A program made the position numbers and the translations under genes. The notes under the pieces are model-generated. The model was not told where the DNA came from, made no database searches, and saw nothing but the letters and a program-made list of their open reading frames with translations. Shown here one piece after another: positions 57,601-64,000 of a stretch of 64,000 nt of DNA. How positions within the stretch are numbered: position 1 is the stretch's first letter; every line of letters starts with the position of its first letter. Origin of the DNA: Melanocharis versteri (lineage: Eukaryota; Chordata; Aves; Passeriformes; Melanocharitidae); the NCBI GenBank assembly GCA_013397845.1, contig VZTG01005248.1, forward strand, positions 3,771,856 to 3,835,855, written 5' to 3'.

Positions 57601-60600
57601 ATGGGATCTGCTCATCTCTTAGAGACTGGGGCAGAGATAACTGATTCTGTGTCAGATGCCAATAAGGTTGCAGTATAGTTCATGGTGCATCTTGGATAAA
57701 GCTGGGGACTGATAATGCAAGGACTATAAAGTACAGAGGCCCAGAATAGAAATCAAGGGTCAGGACCCCAAAGAAGATGCACCATCAGTGCAAGCAGTTT
57801 GCATTACATTCAGCTGAGATTCTCAATATGACTGGCAAGCAACCATGGCCAAAACATGGTAGATCTCATGAGATAATGCAATAGTTCTATTCCACTGTAT
57901 AAGGAGAGCACATAACAACAGTTATCTGTCAAAGAAATTAATTTCACTCCTGAATGTGGAAATGAATTTCTTTGCTAACGAGAGATCATTCTACATAAAT
58001 AGTTAACCTTGGCTAAAATGTGGTAAGTTTGCAATTCTTATTTCCTGAACCTTCTGTTGATCATCTGAGGCCTAAAGTTATAAATTTATTGAGAAGTGTG
58101 TGGGAAAGACACAGTCTGGTGCTTCTCAACAATAAAACAGAATTTGAATATTGACTGTAAGCTGCTTAAACCACAGTCTCTTCCTACTCTTACATATACA
58201 CTACTATGGTATGGTGCTATTGGCATAGTATGTCAGTACTTAATGTTTGAAGCAATAAATACAGAGTGCTTTTAAATAATTGATATGAACAGATTCCAGA
58301 CAAGCTAGTTCACACATTTTCATTCTTGAACAATATAATCCTTAGCAGATGCTCATAATCAGGGATATAGATATTTTTAAAATACAGTAAAATACTTATA
58401 TTCATTCTCAGATCTATCATATTAACATAATTATCCACTTTAGTTTAGGGCGAGCCTGACAAACTTCACCATTTCTTTAGTTAATATCAGATATTTATAG
58501 CTTAAGCAAAATAGAAAATGACAGGAGAGTGGACAAGCTGTTTATATCAGCTAAAGAAATAATTATCAGATTATTCATGGCACTGTAAAGAGTAGGAATG
58601 ATAAGCAGCCCAGCCGTTGTAATGTGATTAGCTAATGTTAGTTAAGCATTGTGGAGACAGAAAGAATTCTACAAAGATTAAGCATTATTATTATCACTGT
58701 TAATTCAAAGTGATGGAAGGCACAGTGAAACTGCTTACCATGTGCTGTGTAAAGCTTGCAGAAACTGAAATTTAGAACTGAGGGATGGGATAAAGAGCAT
58801 TACCAGCTGGTGAGCTCTTTCTGCTTGTTCCTTGCTGAGGTCTGAGTAGCTGGTCGTTTGAAAAGGTACCTCATAGACAGTGACAAAGACACAGAATCCA
58901 TCACAGTAGGAGGGACCGATGTGGGACAAACTGTGTGCCAGACTGACTCCCTCCAGCCGCCCCGTGGGCTGTCAAGTCCCGTGCAAGGAGCAGCAACCCT
59001 GATAGCTGCAGGTTGCCAGTCACAGCACTCCTTGGCCCTGGTAGGCCTTTGGACATAATCCATATGGGCATAACCATCCTGGAAACATTAACTTCCTTTG
59101 GCTGCAGCCTCGTATTTCTGAGCAACTCTGCATTTATGTCATAGATTGTTGCCTTAGGCAAGATTTCTTCTATGTTTTGCATAAAACAATGGTGCTTCCC
59201 TGGCATGTTTGTTCCACTAACATTTTTTTTTTATGTAGAACTTATTGAAAATAAGCACTTTTAATCATAAAAGAAATTCTGGTGTTCTAAAAGCAAATGC
59301 AATACTGTTCCAGCTTGGAAACTGAAAAACACAAACTGTTGCTACATTAAGTATTAATTCTAATAATAATAATATTACTAATCAATCGCTTCTCATTATT
59401 GATATATTTTTCTGTTCAGATTTAAAAATATAATTGAAATAGATTTATTTGACATATATGACTGCAGGAGAAATGCATACTTTGATAGAAATTAATTCTG
59501 TCAAGTATTTAATCTTGTTCTTCCATGTTAAACGTCTCTCTTATGAACAGCATTGGACAAAGGTCCAGTCTTTCAGAAAATCCTAGTAAGAAATCAATGC
59601 TGATGAATGAAGACACAGTTAGGAATCAGAGTTGATCTTGAAATGTGAGTGCAAGTTCAGAGAAAAATGCTTCTTGAACAGTTTGTATTCAACTGGTAGG
59701 CTTCTATATTTTAATGTTTCTGGGATGTATTTTCAAAGAACATGAAGATGCCTGGTCCAGCTGGGATGGGAAGCTACATTCACTCTTCAGACTTATTGCA
59801 ATATCTGTGGTAAACTGGGCATCAGTAATGTTTTGCAGATTCACTAACTAGAGAAATTGGCCATCTCAAAGTCTTATGAATCTGGCATACTGGGGAGGAG
59901 AAGCAAGGAGATGAAGTCACAGAGGGAGGAGAAAGCAATAAAAAGAGGACTGTTGGAAATCTGATTTACCATGTGATATTTGGAGCCTGTTCCAGCTATC
60001 AGTGTGTCTTACCACTGACTTCAGACCTTTTGGTTCATTGAGAGCTGACATTCAGAATAACAGTATTATAATGGCTCTTAAAAGATCTCTGAGAGAAAAT
60101 CTGAAGTGATTCAGAGGATGATTCACTTGTATTGATAGCAAAACATTAGCAGTAGCTAAACATGACAGATACAGTGTGTACAGAGACAGCCAAGCCAAGT
60201 CTAAATTGGAGTTCTGAGCATGCATTTGTGATCTAGTCATCTAAATAGCAGGATAACAGGCTATGGGCTATGAGAAACCATATCAAATAAAGAGCATTGC
60301 ATTATCTCCGCTGTGCATATTCCCAAAAGTACAAAATGTTTGTCCTTTTAGAATTTACTGTTGTCAGTTTTGGGGTGTGATTCAGACTAATATTTTAAAA
60401 ATTATCTCTGTCATTATTTTCCAGCTAATTTGTATTATGAGAACTGAATTTAATTTAACTCAAGTTTTCTCTGTGTTACAGAATTTGGCATGCATACTTC
60501 TGCTGATTCATCACGTGCTATAACAAAATTGAGCTGCAAGAGCTCCACAGGTCAAAGAGTCTGTAGCAGCACTGCATGTCCTCATAATTTGCACTTTTAC

Positions 60601-63600
60601 TGGTAAAAGACCACGTAGGTCTTTTGTCACCTTTTGATGAAATGCACTATGGGATGTGAAGTAATGTATCATAAGAAAAGCTCTTTACACCACAGGCACA
60701 GTGGCTAGAATTTTCAGTTTTTTCTGTATGGCACAAATGAGGAATTTAGAACATAAAACTTGGGGGGAAATGTGGGAAATGGACAATCTCCTTCCCAGTG
60801 TGTCATTCTGACACATTCTGTTCTCTTATGTTTGTCACATCTGTGGGTCCAAGTGTCCCCAGTCTCTGGTGGTACCTGTGTCAATAGACATGCCACTAGC
60901 TTGGATTTCAAAGAGCTGCCCAGTAAAACAATATTCATCCTGATGGTGAACCATGCCATCAATTTTTGGTTATGACCTGGCCTGCTGAAATAATGAAACT
61001 TATGGAAGAGGAATTGCGTGGCAAGAAAGAGAAAGGGTGCTGCAACGAAGATCTAAGACTTGAAGTCATTTGTGAAGCTGTTCATTTACCACCTGAACTT
61101 TATTAGCTGATTTGGGTCATCTGAAGAAATTTCCATATATTTGTGGATCTAAAGCGAACAACAGAAGTTGCAAAATCTTCCCATATGAAAGGCAACTTTT
61201 CCAAGTACAGACAAAAAGATAAGAAGAACACTGCCTGTGAGCCACCAGGAAAATTCCCATTGCAGACTCTATGACTTTGGACAGTAGTTGAAGGGGTGGT
61301 TGTGGTGGGAGAAAGCAGGAGAACAGCAGGTCCTAAGCAGCAGTGGGACAGTGGGAGGTGAAAGAATTGTCCACCAGCTTTAGAAGCTCAACATTGGCCC
61401 ACAAGCAGAGTTTACTGTGATGTTGGATAGTGGTAGAGTGCATTTCCAGTAAAGTATCAAGAACACATTATTTCTGAAGCTGTTCTCGGGGACCCTGATA
61501 TGTTGGGATGCCCAGGTTAAGTTTCTTGTATATTGAGATAGACATGATTATTTTGGTAATTCTACTGGAAGCCATTTATTCCTTAATTAGAAATTATATA
61601 AAAATGTTCAAGAGTAATATGAATCTTGAGAGTCTAGACAAATAAAACAATTATATGGAATGAAAGAAGCCAAAGTGGGTTATTAAAACACAGTATCCAA
61701 ACTGTTGTTAAGATATAGACAGGACATTCGTTGATCATATGTTGCCTTTTCTTTACAGGAGCATCCATCTGTCCCAGGATGCAAATAGATCTTTGCATTA
61801 CCTCTTCCACTGAAAGCTTTACAAGGCCACCCTCACAGGGAACAAGAGAGACAATGAGTGGGAGCACATATTTCTGATTTACTTTGTATTTTTTATTCAC
61901 ACTATTAAGTTGCTACTGAAGAATGAGGTGCAGACCAGTCTGCTTATAAGAGGAACTTGTTAATGAACATCTGGCATGGCATGTTAAACAAGCCTGCTTC
62001 TTCATTGCAATGTAGAGGGGAGCTTGGGGAGGCACTCAGGACCCTCAAAAGGAAAGACTACACCTATACCAATAAAATGATAAATTCTGGTGTTCTTAGA
62101 CTCTGGAGCCAGAGCAAACAGAATACACAGCAATATATAACATTCTGAAAATAAACATCTCCTTCCAAACCACCTGCTGGAAAGGCCACGCCCATGCCAG
62201 GAGAGCCTACTGTTTGGTAGAAGTGCCATCCCAGGGGCCGTACTGGTAGTAGAGCAAGATGCAAAGGAGCAAATTCCTGTGCTTGGAACTACTCTTTAGA
62301 CTGTTTACTCTGCTGGAGAGATGCTATCAAAGAGTACAGAAACCTTTGAAGGTTGTTTCCACTATTTCCTCAGTGTAGCTGTGGCAGGATGATTTTGGGT
62401 CCAAACACTTGTCCTTCTTCATTGTTCTGCAAGAATGGGTCAAGTTGCCCTCCTCACATGAAGTTTTTTTCCTGAATCCTTTTCTCTTCCATGGTCTTTC
62501 TCTCTCTTTGTTGTACTGTGCTCTCAGTAAAAAGAACTCCTCAGATACAAAAGAGAGCTTCTCTGTTCTTTGGTTTGGGGATTTTCATTTTGTGTGTGTG
62601 TGTACCACCCTAGAGAAACACCAGTTTTCCATTGGGCATTCTCTTTAGTCCAAGCACTGTTCATTCACTGCTAATGACATTTTTCTTTGTGCTGCAACAT
62701 TTTCCAAAAGGGTGGGGAGAGGTGTTGGAAAATCTTCTGATGGCCAGCTGTGTATTGAAGTGTTTAACGACACGGCAATTTCATAACAAGGACTGGGATT
62801 ATTTACATTACCTAAAAAATTCCTCAAAACACAAGGCTACACTCACATGGCCTGACCCTGGCTTAAAGAGCAGCTATTCACTCTCTGTTCATCAAAATGT
62901 TCTTTCATGGGTTAATTTGAAAATTTTAGCTATCTTGTTTCAAATAAATATGTTCAAGTGGCATTTCACTGGGAAGTATTGAGCCAGTACATCTTGGATT
63001 TGCCATGTTTTGGTAGCAGGGGGGCTATAGGAGCAGCTTCTGTTAGAAGATTCCAGAAGCTTCCCACTGATGGAGCCAATGTCAGCCAGAAACAAGACAG
63101 ATCTGCTGCAGGCCAAAGCTGAGCTCTTCCACTGGAGGGGAAGAGGCAGAGAAATTGGGAAAGAATTTGAGCTCAGGAAGAAGGGAAGCACAGAGGAGTA
63201 TGTTTTAAGATTTATTTTTCATTCTCATTATATTTCTCTGATTTGATTGTTAATAAATTAAGCTAATTTCCCCAAGTCGAGTTTGTTTTGCCAACAACAG
63301 TAACTCATGAGGGGTCTCTCCCTGTCCTCATTTCGACTCATGAGCCTTTCATTATATTTTCTCTCCTCTGTCCAGCTGAGGAAGGGAGTGACACAGTGGT
63401 TTTGGTGGGCACCTGGCATCTAGTCAAGGTCAACGCACCGCACAAGAGCACAGAGAATACTGGCAGAATTGCTTCTACCAGCTAACAGACAGCTTCCAGG
63501 AGCATGAAAGATTTATTTTCTTTTATATGAAACAAGAAATCTCTTGTGTAAAGTGATTTCTCACAAATGAGGATTTTGATGCTGATACATAACTCTGATG

Positions 63601-63785
63601 GGCAATCAGATAAATAAACATCTTTATTTAGTACAGACATGATGTTACAGCATTCGAATAATAGTCTTAATGAACAAGCATGTGTAGTTTTGCAAGAAAA
63701 TGCGATGAAAAATCTCAAGTGTCACATTAAACTAATATAAATCTAAATTATATAATTAAATCCTGGGTCTTCATCTTCTGTGGGG
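57601..63785. other. Unique AT-rich sequence, no gene recognised
   Basis: More than 6 kb without a recognised gene or young repeat. A short (TAA)n lies at about 59360-59375 and a (TG)n run of about 13 bases at 62591-62603. The segment 58440-58720 is repeat-free, AT-rich and holds three TGATAA/TTATCA (GATA-type) words. That is compatible with a regulatory element but is not evidence for one. Confidence 0.5.
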
Positions 63786-63806
63786 AAAAAAAAAAAAAAA
63801 AAAAAA
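63786..63806 (+). repeat. Poly-A run of 21
   Basis: An uninterrupted run of 21 A residues follows TGTGGGG. It could be a simple repeat or the tail of a retroposon. The sequence just upstream shows no recognisable gene or SINE. Confidence 0.9.
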
Positions 63807-64000
63807 GTGTCCCAGGTTAGGAATATGAGCAAAAATACAGAATTTGTGTTCTTGGGATTTCTTCTCCACCAATACTGAGTGAATTCCACACTGCTCTTCA
63901 GCTCTCTCTCCATTTCCTTTATGTGAAGAGTGCCTTTGCAGCAGCTGGATCCAGCTCTAATCCTCTGAGGTTCTCTGAGCTGGAACCACTGCTGTGCAGC
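63807..64000. other. Right edge, nothing recognised
   Basis: The final 194 bases hold no recognisable feature. Confidence 0.5.

Noticed and set aside
1..64000. CRISPR arrays, tRNA, rRNA, spliceosomal RNA, bacterial operons or phage genes
   Set aside because: No regularly spaced repeats, no recognisable RNA-gene boxes and no dense coding were seen. The repeat content is vertebrate (avian).

Overview
The window looks like non-coding DNA from a bird nuclear genome, most likely a neoavian. The evidence is its repeat content. There are eight CR1 LINE pieces of differing age, most cut off at their 5' end. There is one solitary LTR of a type I recognise from avian endogenous retroviruses. There are also very old MIR/L2-type remnants and A-rich microsatellites in an AT-rich background. 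I found no protein-coding gene, tRNA, rRNA, known small RNA or CRISPR array that I could support. Nearly all open reading frames are short and overlap on both strands. The ones with recognisable content are LINE fragments. The segment could be a gene desert or the inside of a very large intron; the sequence alone does not decide this.

Layout. 1-6 kb: unique sequence, a strongly purine-biased block around a GAAA microsatellite (640-1300), and a fossil of a LINE reverse transcriptase at about 6.05 kb. 6-17 kb: mostly unique AT-rich DNA with a 12-bp tandem plus hairpin (8.3 kb) and ancient retroposon scraps (9.05, 14.7 and 15.2 kb). 17-28 kb: the CR1-rich part, with a short tail fragment (17.2 kb), an inverted pair of CR1 copies (19.57-20.64 kb), the longest copy (24.65-25.9 kb), an AAAAG microsatellite (26.3 kb) and another tail fragment (27.5 kb). 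A GC-rich patch lies at 21.55 kb. 28-43 kb: mainly unique AT-rich DNA with a GC-rich patch inside the longest ORF (38.7-39.3 kb), one A/C tract and one MIR remnant (35.5 kb). 43-55 kb: a CR1 tail, a MIR remnant, two A/C-only tracts and two CR1 copies (50.07-51.0 and 54.45-54.7 kb). 55-57 kb: a near-complete solitary LTR (55151-55703), followed about 340 bp downstream by the only convincing CpG-island-like block (56041-56460), which has a possible splice donor. 57-64 kb: unique AT-rich DNA, one ancient retroposon 3' end, and a poly-A run near the right edge.

There is no operon or gene cassette to interpret. The places most likely to be functional are the CpG-rich block at 56.0-56.5 kb (possible promoter or first exon of an unannotated transcript), the LTR just upstream of it, and possibly conserved non-coding segments that only a cross-species alignment could reveal. 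I do not see a new biological system here.
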